Program-made: the position numbers and the translations under genes
Assembly (NCBI GenBank): GCA_025677825.1
Contig: JAIXMO010000015.1
Coordinates: forward strand, 496,001 to 560,000
DNA: 64,000 nucleotides
Source: Helicostylum pulchrum
Taxonomy: Eukaryota; Mucoromycota; Mucoromycetes; Mucorales; Mucoraceae
Direction: 5' to 3'
Notes under the pieces: generated by a model
Database searches by the model: none
What the model was told of the DNA's origin: nothing
What the model saw: the letters and a program-made list of their open reading frames with translations, nothing else
Part shown: positions 50,414 through 61,003 of the stretch, in pieces
Position numbering within the stretch: position 1 is the stretch's first letter
Layout: every line of letters starts with the position of its first letter

Positions 50414-51955
50414 TAGGCGCAAATAAACTAGTTACTGTATCCTAACGAAGAAATATTAATAAACTTAACAAGTATCGAACTAATGTATATCAGCATTTTT
50501 GTTCTTTGATCATAACGTAGTGTATTTATTTCATTCAAGTTTATTATAATTACAACTTTTTTTATGTATAAAAAAAACCAACTGGGTCCAATCCCACTCG
50601 ATCAACAGAACGAGGCAATTCGCCCGTTGGTCCCCCTATCTTGTTTGGTCTTTACAAGCAACCCCATTTGATTCCTTGTCGAATTCTGATTTTAACCATG
50701 TGCGTAACATGATATTTTGCATTACTTTTGATAATGTTAGTATTACCATTCATAAGGCGATATCAGTTACAAAAGCGTAACTACATTGTAATGAGAGAAC
50801 ATTGGATTTCATTAACATAAAACAAAATAGTCAAAGTTTACTACTACCTCACTCGTCATACCAAGACTCGTACCTTTTGTTGTCACTGCGGTAACCACGC
50901 TTTCCACGAGCAAAAACAAGTCTTGAACTCAATGTACTTATCATCCTGCCGCCAATATTAGATCTTGCAAGTTCCCTTTCTCTTTAAAAAAAAACTATTG
51001 TTAGGTTACTAATACCTTCTTTTTTTTCGACGTACAGGTACAGGTCCGTATGACTCACTTTGAAAGCTATTCAACTGAAAAGTAAACTCAGTTGTATTCA
51101 TGTATCACCAGCATTGAAGCAATGTTGGTATAGGTGGTATTATATTGATGCTTGGATCGGGCTAACTATCATTAAATATGGAGTGTCTGTTATCAGATGA
51201 ATTACCCTTTTCGATTAAAAAGACGACCCCAAAGGAATACGCTTGTTCAATGTTATGACAGCTTAACCTACGAATTAGAAAAGTGGTGGTCAAATATTCA
51301 AGAAAAGGAACCTTCGTCTCATTATTTGTTATCATTCAATACGACTGGTAATACTATATATGCTTTACTGCAACAACTTGGATCCCATCCAAGTTTGTTT
51401 TGACTTGTTATTAGATGACGTTGGAGATATTACAACAAGGTTTACAAGAGCTAAAATGAATTGAGATCAAAAGTACCTATCATCATATGTTTTTTCGCTT
51501 TTCATAAAACACTTGAATTTATATTATTTCATATCAAACAAAAACGAGAATTCACTTCTTTGGAGTCTTTTTTACTCGGCAGCAATTTTGAAGTGAATTT
51601 TATGTTGCTTAGAAAGGCACCTATGCCTTTATCAACGATACCGTGATCGAAACGGATCTTTACACTATTTCCACAAGAATAAGTAAGTTCTATTATATAC
51701 AAGAGACACGATAATTATTTTTATCATCCATGTCGAGAATAACGTCGCAACGCAATGTTTTAAAGATTCTATCATAGACACTTGAAATGTCGTGTGTATA
51801 CTTGATTTGTAACTATACAGTGCCCAAGATTGATTTCTGTCGGCAAGGGGAAACTATACCCCGATGTACACACCCGCAGCCGAAAAAAAAATAAAGTTGA
51901 ATTGTTGTGCCCAAAAAGAATCCTGTTGTTTCTTCACTTTGCAAACCATTTAATT
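50414..51955. other. Intergenic with possible decayed coding traces
   Basis: Around 50865-50960 a plus-strand stretch reads TRTFCCHCGNHAFHEQ, reminiscent of a CxxC..H zinc knuckle, and 51197-51403 reads MNYPFRLKRRPQRNTLVQ with a stop after 68 codons. Neither can be linked to a gene. The part after about 51700 is the likely promoter of the ACT-domain gene. Confidence 0.35.
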
Positions 51956-52369
51956 ATGTCTAATATACAGTTGAAATTTTTGCCCGACGGGTTTTCAGTT
52001 TATCAATACGACCGCAGTTTCCAAATTTCGTCTGATATCTTGAACGCACCATGGTACACAGTTTCAAAGACAAGTTCCGAGCTTTCGATTATTTTGCCTT
52101 CCGAGTATAAGTTACCAAACCCTCAACCAAACAAGAGTGAGGATGGGTGGCGTATGTTCCAAGTAGATGCCCAAATGGATTTCGGTTTAGTTGGTATCTT
52201 GGCCCGAATTGTATCGCCTCTCAAGGACCAAAATATTCCTGTATTTGTTGTTAGTACTTTTGATACTGATTATGTTATGGTCAAGGAAGATAAACTAACT
52301 GGAGCCATTAAAGTGTTGAATGGTGAGCCTAATATGGTTGTGAAACCAGGAGAGTCTGTAATGATTTAA
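51956..52369 (+). CDS. ACT-domain protein (CASTOR-like / COG3603 type)
   Basis: From the ATG at 51956 this intronless gene gives 137 residues. The frame is open upstream but that part is not protein-like. Two half-domains are visible: LKFLPDGFSVYQYDRSFQI with ELSIILPSEYKLP, then GWRMFQVDAQMDFGLVGILA, RIVSPLKDQNIPVFVVSTFD and TDYVMVKEDKLTGAIKVL. The second matches an ACT ligand-binding domain (LVGILA.I..PL...IPVF..STF.TDY.LV). Members are small amino-acid-sensing or regulatory proteins; no specific ligand can be named. The next gene on the same strand starts only 43 nt after the stop. Confidence 0.8.
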   Translation: MSNIQLKFLPDGFSVYQYDRSFQISSDILNAPWYTVSKTSSELSIILPSEYKLPNPQPNKSEDGWRMFQVDAQMDFGLVGILARIVSPLKDQNIPVFVVSTFDTDYVMVKEDKLTGAIKVLNGEPNMVVKPGESVMI

Positions 52370-52412
52370 AATAAAATTTAGTTTTTTCTTCCTCTTTTTT
52401 TTGTAACAAAAA

Positions 52413-53183
52413 ATGACGGGTCATCCTTATTATCCTACTGATGCAGAAATACCTCATTACATACCAAATGATCGTTCGACAACCGAGTTATTAGTCATTG
52501 CAGGCGGTATAATGACAAGTTTGGTTGGGTTATGTTTCATCGGTTCATGTACTTTGTCAAAAAAGACAAGTTCAGTTACGAGATTAACTTGGTTTTTTAT
52601 ATCTGGCATATTACACGTTGGATTTGAGTCATATTGGCTTTGGCATAGAGCAAGCATTGCTGGCCGTAACGATATATTAGCTCAGCTATGGAAAGAATAT
52701 GCTCATGGTGACTCACGGTACTTGGTAGCTGATGAATTATTATTGACGTTAGAAGTGATGACGATAGTAAAGTATAATATAAAATGATTAGCATTGTTGT
52801 TATATATTCGACTAAAATGTTTTCATCTGTCAAAAAAGTTTATTTGGGGACCACTTTGTTTGATCACTTGTTGGTATATATTGAATGGATCACCAAAGCA
52901 ATACTTTTTTCAATTGGTTGCTTCACTCTGTCACCTTTTTTCATGTTCATTATACTTTATAATGGATTTACCGGAAGCAACTCATTGTAATCCAAGCCCT
53001 TACTATTTTTATATTTATTTCATTTCGTTTAATATGCCGTGGTTGATTGTAAGGTGGTACTAACTATTATTATTTTTACAAGTATACTCATAATATATTT
53101 TTTTCTAGGTACCCTTCACCTTGCTATATCAAAGTTACCAACAAATAACTAAAGCATTGATGTTAAAGACCAAGACACAATAA
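52413..53183 (+). CDS. EBP-type sterol delta8-delta7 isomerase (EXPERA domain)
   Basis: Three exons (52413-52766, 52839-53048, 53109-53183) give 212 residues, close to the family size. Four or five transmembrane segments are visible, starting TELLVIAGGIMTSLVGLCFI. Family residues are present: HVGFESYW (the helix with the essential His and Glu), LAQLWKEYAHGDSRYL, LTLEVMTI followed across the intron by FIWGPLCL, and MPWLIVPFTLLYQSY near the end. EBP moves the C8-C9 double bond of the sterol B ring in the endoplasmic reticulum; most fungi use the unrelated Erg2 for this step. It could also be an EBP-like paralogue without isomerase activity. Introns are 72 and 60 nt. Confidence 0.85.
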
Positions 53184-53319
53184 TAGATATTATACTTTTT
53201 ACTTTTTTTTTATTATTTCTGTTTTTTTTTTCAAAAATAAAATAAAAATTCTAAGCTTTTTTTTTAGGGTGCAAAAAAATTTATCATATAAGAAAAATGT
53301 AGTTTTTTTTTTATACAAT

Positions 53320-53983
53320 TTAAATCTATTAAAGTAATAATAAAAAGCATTAGTAACAAACTTTCAAAAAAGATAATTAAAGAAAAAAAGACTTACATCA
53401 TCAATATCAAAATCGAATTCGACTTCGTCATCTTCTTCACCACCAAAGTTATTATCGGCTTCGTTAATCTTGGCAGTATCGGGTAATTCACCATAAGATT
53501 TCAATTGTCTTGCTTCATCAGGGTTATAACGTTGAATGACATCAGCCTTTTCGTCTTGGAAATCACGCAAGGACAATAAAACAATATCACCCTGGTTAAT
53601 CCAAACCTTCTTACGTAATTTACCACGAATAAGTGCTAGACGTTTAACACCATCGAAACATTGAGCTTCGACACGACCATTACCCAACATCTTGAGTACT
53701 TGAGCGTATTCTATTATATATTCCTTATTAGTTTTTCTTGAATTCATTTTTACTTTCAAAAAAATAGAGAAACAAACCTTGTCCTTCTTCTTTGAAAACA
53801 AGTTCACGCTTGTCATTTTCAGTATCATTCTTTCCTCTTCTTCTGGATTTACCACCCTAAAAAAAAGTAGGTTTTTTTTTTAATACAAAGTTCTGCAATC
53901 AATCTTCTAGTAGAGTTTTTTTTTCTTTTTGTTGTCATTGAAAAATAATAATAATACTTTACTTTTCCCTTATTTTTAACCAT
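53320..53983 (-). CDS. TIF11: Translation initiation factor eIF1A
   Basis: Four exons (53983-53963, 53856-53778, 53710-53397, 53325-53320) give 139 residues. eIF1A binds the ribosomal A site, promotes scanning and start-codon choice, and later helps eIF5B join subunits. The basic N-terminal tail [16 protein letters not shown] is followed by the OB fold ([40 protein letters not shown]) and an acidic C-terminal tail. The last exon is just ATT TAA: it turns DIDD into the family's C-terminal DIDDI, which is the known eIF5B-binding end. Without that splice the protein would end [14 protein letters not shown]. The intron-2 donor (GTTTGT) is weak. The promoter is shared with the divergent U11/U12-35K gene, 246 nt away. 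Confidence 0.95.
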
Positions 53984-54229
53984 TGTGAATATGTGTAGAA
54001 AGGAAAAAAAGAAAAAAGACAAGAAAAAAAAAATTGCTAGTGTATTAAAACTGCGGCGCACACACACACAACTGAGCTACTAACTGCCCCCTTACACCGG
54101 CAATCTCAAACTCTTCAAGCCTGCACTAGTCGGGTTCTTTCTTAAAAAAAAAAAAAAAAACTTCACGTGGCTTATACATTTTTCCTTTTTTTTTATACCC
54201 AATTTTTTTGATTTTCAAAAGAGAAAAAC
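53984..54229. promoter_or_regulatory. Divergent promoter between eIF1A and U11/U12-35K
   Basis: The two start codons point away from each other across 246 nt. The middle contains a GC-richer core (CCCCCTTACACCGGC, about 54087-54101), a CTAGTCGGGTTCTTTC stretch, a 17-nt A run and CTTCACGTGG, which includes an E-box-like CACGTG (54167-54172). The sharing is seen in the sequence; factor binding is inferred. Confidence 0.5.
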
Positions 54230-55142
54230 ATGTGGTATTCAAAAGAATATGATCCTATTCAAGTAGGCTCTATTGACGGCACAGATACAGACCCACATGA
54301 TGCTGCTATAGCCAGAGCCACACGCTCCAATTGTAAAAAGATATTTTACTTGTTTTTTGCTGCGTCACTTTGCCTAATTTTTTTTTTTCTGTAAAAAAAA
54401 AGATAGACCACCAAGGCATTTAAAGACCGATCCAAACAACACTCTGTTTATCAGTAGATTAAATTTCGAAACAACTGAATCAACCATAAAACCATTATTT
54501 GAAAAGTACGGTAAAGTAACCAGTGTAGAATTAATTCGAAATAACGGTAAAGAGTTTTTTATTTTTTACTTTCATTGTTTCTATATTATTAATGGTAAAA
54601 AAAAAGTCACCGGATTATCGCAGGGTTACGCTTTCGTCACTTTTGAAGACACAAAATCTACGCGAGAAGCATACAAAGACACTAACGAAACAGTACTTGA
54701 TGATCATGTGATACTAGTAGACTATGAACGAAGTAGAGGTATGGTAGGCTGGATACCTCGAAGATTTGGTGGTGGATACGGAGGAAAAAAAGAAAGTGGG
54801 CAATTAAGATTTGGTGCTAGAGATAGACCATTCCGAGATAATCATGGTAAGGTCAACGTTCCGTACGAACAAAAGAGATCGGATGTTTGGAGAAAAGATG
54901 AAAGTGGTAGTAGTAAGAGATCAAGTGAGCGCAGTGACAGTCGACATGATCGTCATGACAGCAGTCGTAATGATAGATCACACCGCAGTAGTAGACGTAG
55001 GTCTGTTAGTCCCGAACATCGCTCCACGAGAAGGCGCACATCTGATAGTAGTAGACATCATTCTGATTCAAAGAGAAAACGACAAGAGTCATCTCGTAGT
55101 AGCAGAGATGATGACAGAAGTCGTCGTAGTCGTCGTCATTGA
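54230..55142 (+). CDS. SNRNP35: U11/U12 snRNP 35 kDa protein (minor spliceosome)
   Basis: Three exons (54230-54332, 54403-54546, 54607-55142) give 260 residues. The protein is the U1-70K counterpart in the U11/U12 di-snRNP that recognises U12-type introns. Diagnostic blocks match the animal protein closely: KEYDPIQVGSIDGTDTDPHD at the N terminus, an RRM (about 47-125) with TLFISRL and QGYAFVTFED, and then the hallmark GWIPRRFGGGYGGKKESG with QLRFGARDRPFR. The C terminus is Arg/Ser/Asp-rich (RS-like). U1-70K lacks the SIDGTD leader and the RRFGGG...KKESGQLRFG block, so confusion with it is unlikely. Both introns are ordinary GT-AG. The next gene starts 120 nt downstream. Confidence 0.95.
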
Positions 55143-55262
55143 ACAAAACAATCAAAAACCCATCAAATGAACTTTGAGACAAAATTTAAAAAAAAATTAA
55201 TAAAACCCTTCTATTATACCGTACTTGGCCTTTTTTTCTTTTTTAATAACTAAACAAAAAAA

Positions 55263-57418
55263 ATGGATAGAAACAGAATATGGTCATATGAGACTACACC
55301 AACTAAACCACCACCACTTTTTGGTAGTTTCTTTGAAGGTTGGTCATTTGGAAAGGGTGATATACCATTGACTCCACCACCTGATGATGATGAATTACTA
55401 GAAGAAGAATTTGTCGATGCAGACGATACTAGTTTTAGCAGCAGAACATCTAGTACCGATCTACACCCACACCCGCAAAGCAGTAATTCATATTCACCTC
55501 CTGTAACTTACCAACCAAGAAGAAAGAGTAGTATTCAAGTAGGTAACCAAGTCATGACAAAACTATTACAGGAAGATAACGTCAAGAGCGCCATTGAAAT
55601 TCTCCAACAAGCATTAAACCATTTAGATATGGCTCAACAAGAAGAAGCAGAAGATAAATACGCTATTTCAAAAATATATTCGAAAATCATTAAATCATTA
55701 TGCGATCCTACTATTTCCAAAATAGTAGATGAAATGACGCCTGGTGACCGAAAGTCTGATATACATCATTCTGTACTATGGCGCTTATTTACCAAAGTAG
55801 TCGAATCCGGTCATGTATTACAGGTGAAAAAAAAATAACATACATATAGTATAGTATAGTATAGTATAGAATACACTTACTTATTTAAATATTTACCTGT
55901 AAGTAGACCGACGCACATTTAGCCGTAGTGAATACATTAGTTGATAAAGGTCAAGAGCCGTTAGCTTTACAAGCCATGTACACGCTACCTAGAAAGGAAT
56001 GGGATACTTCGTGCTACCGTACTGCAGTGTTACTTCATTTAATGCAGCACCCTAAACAGATCATAGAAGCGCAGAAATTACTTTCAGATTATGGTAAACC
56101 ATATTTAGAAATTGCTAACCCAACTGCCCCCAACGATTTACCACCACTTCGTATTGCCATGCCATTAATGACCGAAATTACAGAAAACGATCAATTTAAG
56201 CTCTGGATGCTCTATCAAGCCGCTCTATCTCGAGACAACGATTACTGGACTCATGAAATGCAAACGTTTGAAGCCAAAAGAAAAGAAGCCTTGACATTAC
56301 TAGAAGAAAAAGAAAACGATACCATTGACTGGGCTTTGGAGCAATTCAATATCGAAACCGAAAAGTTAAAGGTGGACCGTAAGAGTACTGAAAGTGACAA
56401 TACAATGATTTATATCGCCATGAACAATAATCAGTTTGAGTATGCGTGGCAAGTTTATTTAGCTATGGCAGATGCAGTAAATGAATCGACACCTTGCATT
56501 GTCATGCATCTTTGCTGGGTTGCGTTTCGTCAGATTCCTATTGCAGACGTATCGTACCGCACAGACTGGGAAACAAGGGCATGGTCAGTGTATTCAAGAT
56601 TTATGTGCTCAGAGTACCTTCACCCGGACCAACCAGAGGCACCAAGTTTTTTACACGATATACTTTCCATTGCAACACATACACCAGAAGTAAGCGTAGA
56701 TAAAAAGACCAGATACACAAAAGCAATGAGTATATATAATTTACTATCAAGGCTGCATTTCGATAAGCTTTTGTGTGATGACCGAGTGATAGAACCATTA
56801 ATTTGTATTATCCTTTATGAATGTAAAGGAACACCTATGAATATTGTCAGCATGTGTCAAAAGGCATTTGAAATTATAGATCGAAAGAATGAAATCGTTC
56901 AACGATTACCGTTTGACCAGACCAAGCAAGCACCTTATTCAATTATTTGGGGTTTACTGATTCTGTGTTTAAAATCCGGCGATGAGACTCATTTTCAAAA
57001 GGTGCTAACCTATTTATTACATAATGTTTTAGAGACCAATCGTGCCTGTACACTACCTTCTTCCATTTTGGCACCTATACAAGAATTTCACGATTTGTAT
57101 ACATGTAATAGAAAGACATGTTATTTTCAGGGATACATGTTTCGATATATAAGGTATACGGACGATTTAGATAACACGCTACCGATAGATATGAACGCAT
57201 TTGGGTTTCTATCAGATGATAAAAATGAAGACTATAATCAACAACTATTATGGCGTAGTAATATAAGAGAACCTCAGGAACCGGATATAGCTATGGCTAT
57301 ACTCATGGGTGCCGCACTAGGTGAAAAATTAGTGCAAAAACAAATGTATTTCTCTACCAAAAAGGCAAAGGCACTTATTCGACACGCTCGTAGTTTAACC
57401 TTTTCATCAGATCCATAA
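55263..57418 (+). CDS. Unknown large protein with helical repeats
   Basis: Two exons (55263-55823 and 55907-57418) give 690 residues. The acceptor GTAAGTAG^ACC was chosen because it is the only one that keeps frame and avoids a stop; it joins GHVLQ to TDAHLAVVNTLVDKGQEP. The first 100 residues are Pro/Ser/acid-rich and look disordered (KPPPLFGSFFEGW, LTPPPDDDELLEEEFVDADD). The rest is alpha-helical with repeated two-helix units resembling TPR/PPR proteins (for example TLVDKGQEPLALQAMYTLPR, NNNQFEYAWQVYLAMADAVN and TKAMSIYNLLSRLHFDKLLC). No motif gives a function, and there is no obvious mitochondrial presequence. The intron contains a TATAG repeat (55845-55869). Confidence 0.75.
55845..55869. 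repeat. TATAG pentanucleotide repeat in an intron
   Basis: Five tandem TATAG-type units lie in the 83-nt intron of the helical-repeat gene. Each unit supplies an AG, so several decoy acceptors precede the frame-keeping acceptor at 55905-55906. Confidence 0.85.
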
Positions 57419-57535
57419 TTTTATTTTCCACGTGATGAATATCATTGTATAATTACCCTTTTTATTTATTCACACCCTTTTTTTTTTTCTATTTCTCTTT
57501 TCTTTTTCTTCATTTATATACATTAAAAAAAAACG

Positions 57536-59046
57536 ATGGGTAACATTCCTTCCAAGAAAAGAAAAGATAATAGACCTAGTATTGTTAGGTCGGAAGTACC
57601 AGATAATGAATTGTCCAACGCAACAGCCACTTCAGTCAATTCTATTCTTGTCAGTTCAAGTATTCAAAGAAATAAAGCACCCGCTAATATCGTCACTGCA
57701 CAAAATACGTTTAAGAACACAACAGGTGCAATATCACCTCCTTATAGTCCAATAGTAGAGAGTAATCAACTTACATTTTCCTCTCAAAATCAGTTAACTG
57801 CTACTTCAATTCGATCCATTGGTTGGAACCTTGATATTGATGAATGTATCAGTAGATTATTAGACGCTGGTGTTAAGAATAAGGTACCAAAATCAATTTG
57901 CTTTCGAAATTCGGAAATTGTGGCAATTTGTAGAGCAGCACAAGAAGTATTTCTTAGTCAACCTGTAAGTTTTTTATTTATTTGTTATTGTTATTATTTT
58001 TCTTCTTGTTTCATAACCCTTTTTTGTTTTATAACTAGAGTTTGATAGAATTGAATCCACCGGTAAAGATATTAGGTGATATTCATGGTCAATTTCATGA
58101 TTTGATTCGATTATTTGAAATGGTAAATTATATATGTACACAGTGTAAAAAAAAAAAAAGGCTATATTAATACTAGTTTAGGGTGGATTTCCTCCTGATT
58201 CAAATTATTTATTTCTTGGTGATTATGTAGACAGGGGAAAACAGAGTTTAGAAACAATACTCTTATTATTCTGTTTAAAAATCAAGTATCCCGAAAACTT
58301 TTTTTTGTTACGAGGTAATCATGAATGTGCAAATGTTACTCGTGTTTATGGATTTTATGACGAGTGTAAAAGGAGAACAAATGTAAAGGTTTGGAAGACA
58401 TTTGTTGATGTATTTAATACTCTACCGATCGCTGCTCTGGTAGCTGGTAAAATCTTTTGTGTTCATGGTGGATTATCTCCTTCTTTACATAGTATGGATG
58501 ACGTAAGAAACATTATGCGCCCAACAGATGTACCAGAGTATGGCCTCTTAAATGATTTATTATGGTCAGATCCAAGTGATACTTCGGTAGAATGGGAGGA
58601 TAACGAAAGAGGTGTTTCATATTGCTTTGGTAAGAAAATCGTCAATGAGTTCTTGGCAAAGCATGATTTGGATTTAGTCTGTAGAGCTCATATGGTCGTA
58701 GAAGATGGTTATCAGTTCTTTAATGAAAGAACTCTGGTGACCGTATTTAGTGCTCCTAATTACTGTGGTGAATTTGATAATTTTGGTGCCATCATGAGTA
58801 TTAATGAAGAACTACTGTGTAGTTTTGAATTATTAGCTCCAATGGAACATCCTTCTGCTGCTAAAATACAAGAAGCTCATAAAAACAAGGGAAGAAGACC
58901 AAGGTTTGTTTTAACTTTTTTGTTTTCAATCATCGTCTTTTTTTTTTTTTACTAACCTATATATATACAGTCCTCCTATGATTGATACTTCTACTGTTCC
59001 TGAATTACAAGAAGTACCGACACTAGTAGTACAATCACCTGCATAA
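57536..59046 (+). CDS. PP1-like Ser/Thr phosphatase with N-terminal extension (PPZ type)
   Basis: Four exons (57536-57964, 58039-58122, 58182-58903, 58971-59046) give 436 residues. The N terminus begins MGNIPSKK, a good N-myristoylation signal like that of yeast Ppz1, followed by about 95 Ser/Asn/Thr-rich residues. The catalytic core is complete: LGDIHGQ (156-162), [15 protein letters not shown] (about 182-196), [43 protein letters not shown] and [15 protein letters not shown]1-type phosphatases have this set; the Ser-rich myristoylated extension points to the PPZ/PPQ branch, which acts in salt tolerance and ion homeostasis in fungi. The final exon (25 codons) lies outside the catalytic domain. 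The upstream gene ends 117 nt before the ATG. Confidence 0.93.
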
Positions 59047-61003
59047 TGGGTTTTTTCTTTTCTACCCTTCTATTATTTATACCTCGAAAATATTATTTAC
59101 TATCTAATGTCACGTCCATAGAAATAAAGCTCTTTTTTTATTTGTGTTAATTATTCTGTTAAAGCAAGATGGTAGTTAGCAATTACTCTTATTTTAAATC
59201 TTTCCAATGTCCCTGTTTTTTTAAGGCACTATAACGAGGCTTTTTTAAATTAAAATACATGTCTTTCCTCAGCCTATGACATAACTAAGTCCATTAAGAT
59301 TTACCCCGTAGCTTGCATAACCACATTATTTTATTTCGGGCGTTTTTTTTTTTTTGACAAGTGGTTTTCTTTTTTTAAAAAATAAAACTAAAAAGCACTG
59401 TTTTACAAGAACTTAGAGTCGCCCACAATGGAATCATCATATTAAACTCAGTAATCAAATATCCTACGGGGGTTGTAGCAGAAGGAAGTGTATCCCTTTC
59501 TATGGCATCACAAAACGTTATTTACTGCGTAAAAATCAGCTTGGTACTGTACTCTTGCTTTAAAAAGACATGTAATATTTTACATAAAGTATGGTATAAA
59601 CATTAAGTTTATAATATATTAAAAAAGTAACTGGGGGAACAAAGCGAGATTTATATATTTGAGTACTTTACCCCCCAAAGACTCGACTATCGTTTTTTCA
59701 TTGTAATCAGCAAGAACACACTGTCTTTACATGTAAGAAAAAAACGCTATTCATTTGGACTTTTAAAAACATCACTGTTTCCGGAGGTTTCCGCGATAAC
59801 AAGCATAAGAGGGTAACCTTATACAAAAGGATTATATTAAGGTATAACAGTAACTGCCTCCAGTTTACATTTGGGAGCTTGCCAGCTTTGCTATTGTCTC
59901 TGTAGTAAAAGCTCATCTTTCAAAAATCAGTGCGGCTCTTTAAGGCTAAAGGTATCAAAAAGGTCAAAGTCTACTTTTTTGTATCTGCACAGAATATTCA
60001 ATCATCATCTAGTTAAAAAAAAACTGCATTTTTTTTTTATTCCAACGTTTAATATGTTAACCTGTTCTTGATATAATTGTCTCTTTCGTACACTTTCTCC
60101 TTTTTTTTTTTTTCTGCTCTACGCATATACACTTTGAATATACGTGAAAATACAGGTCAAATTTCGATCTATACCTTGACTAGTTTTGTTTATAATAAAA
60201 GAGGGCTTTGATTTCTTTTTTTATAAGATAATAACCCTTTTTTCCTCTCGCAAGACTTTACTATACGGTCAATAAAGAATTATAAAAGGCATACAATAAA
60301 AATGATTCTTACTCCTAATATCAAACGTTCTTTTTTTTTTTTTTTTTTTTTTTTGGATACTAAACGCACAGATACACGTGTATATATTACGCGACTATTG
60401 TGATTGTAGCTCTAAAAATGACAATTACATTATTTGAAACAACCCATGGCTCTCTCTCTCTCTCTGTGTGTGTGCGTATATGAACTTTATTGTTTTCCGC
60501 ATTACATAATTTTAACTCCCTTGTGAGTATGCACACCTTTTTTTTTTTTGGTACAATTATATAATAAAAAAAATGCACCTCAAACTATATAAAAAAAGAA
60601 GGAGTAAACGCAAATTTTATTGTCATACTAAAAAGCATGGATTACAAACCAAATAGCCACAAACGGGAAGAACATGCATAAAGTTACACTCACAAAAAGA
60701 AAAAAGGTGTACAGTTTTGATTATAATAAATTGTAAGTTTAGCATTAAAATGTTGGATCTTTACAGATTTTGCATATACTGCATGATATTTATACATTGC
60801 ATTTTAGGAAAAAGGGAACGAGAAATATAAATGTATTATAAATTATGTGTAAAAAAAAAAGAAGAAGATATATATATATATATGATGCCAGGAAAGAGAG
60901 AGAAAGAGAGAGAGAGAGAGAAATTGTATATGTAAGAACAAAAAATAAATATGAACAAAACTGTTGTAAAAAAAAATAAAAAAAATAATAAAAAATACAA
61001 TTT
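59047..61003. other. Intergenic with simple repeats, no gene seen
   Basis: Nearly 2 kb without a convincing coding frame. It holds a T run of about 24 nt at 60331-60354, a (CT)n(GT)n tract at 60451-60475, and (TA)n followed by (GA)n tracts at 60868-60921. The left end is the phosphatase 3' UTR; the right end is the 3' flank of the CLIP-170-like gene. Confidence 0.5.
60868..60921. repeat. (TA)n and (GA)n simple repeats
   Basis: A short TA dinucleotide run (60869-60881) is followed after ATGCCAGG by an interrupted GA tract up to about 60921. It lies about 80 nt beyond the stop of the CLIP-170-like gene, so probably in its 3' UTR, where it would read as UC and UA repeats. Confidence 0.85.

Noticed and set aside
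50577..50640. tRNA-like B-box string (GGGTCCAATCCCAC)
   Set aside because: No A box and no cloverleaf could be drawn on either strand.
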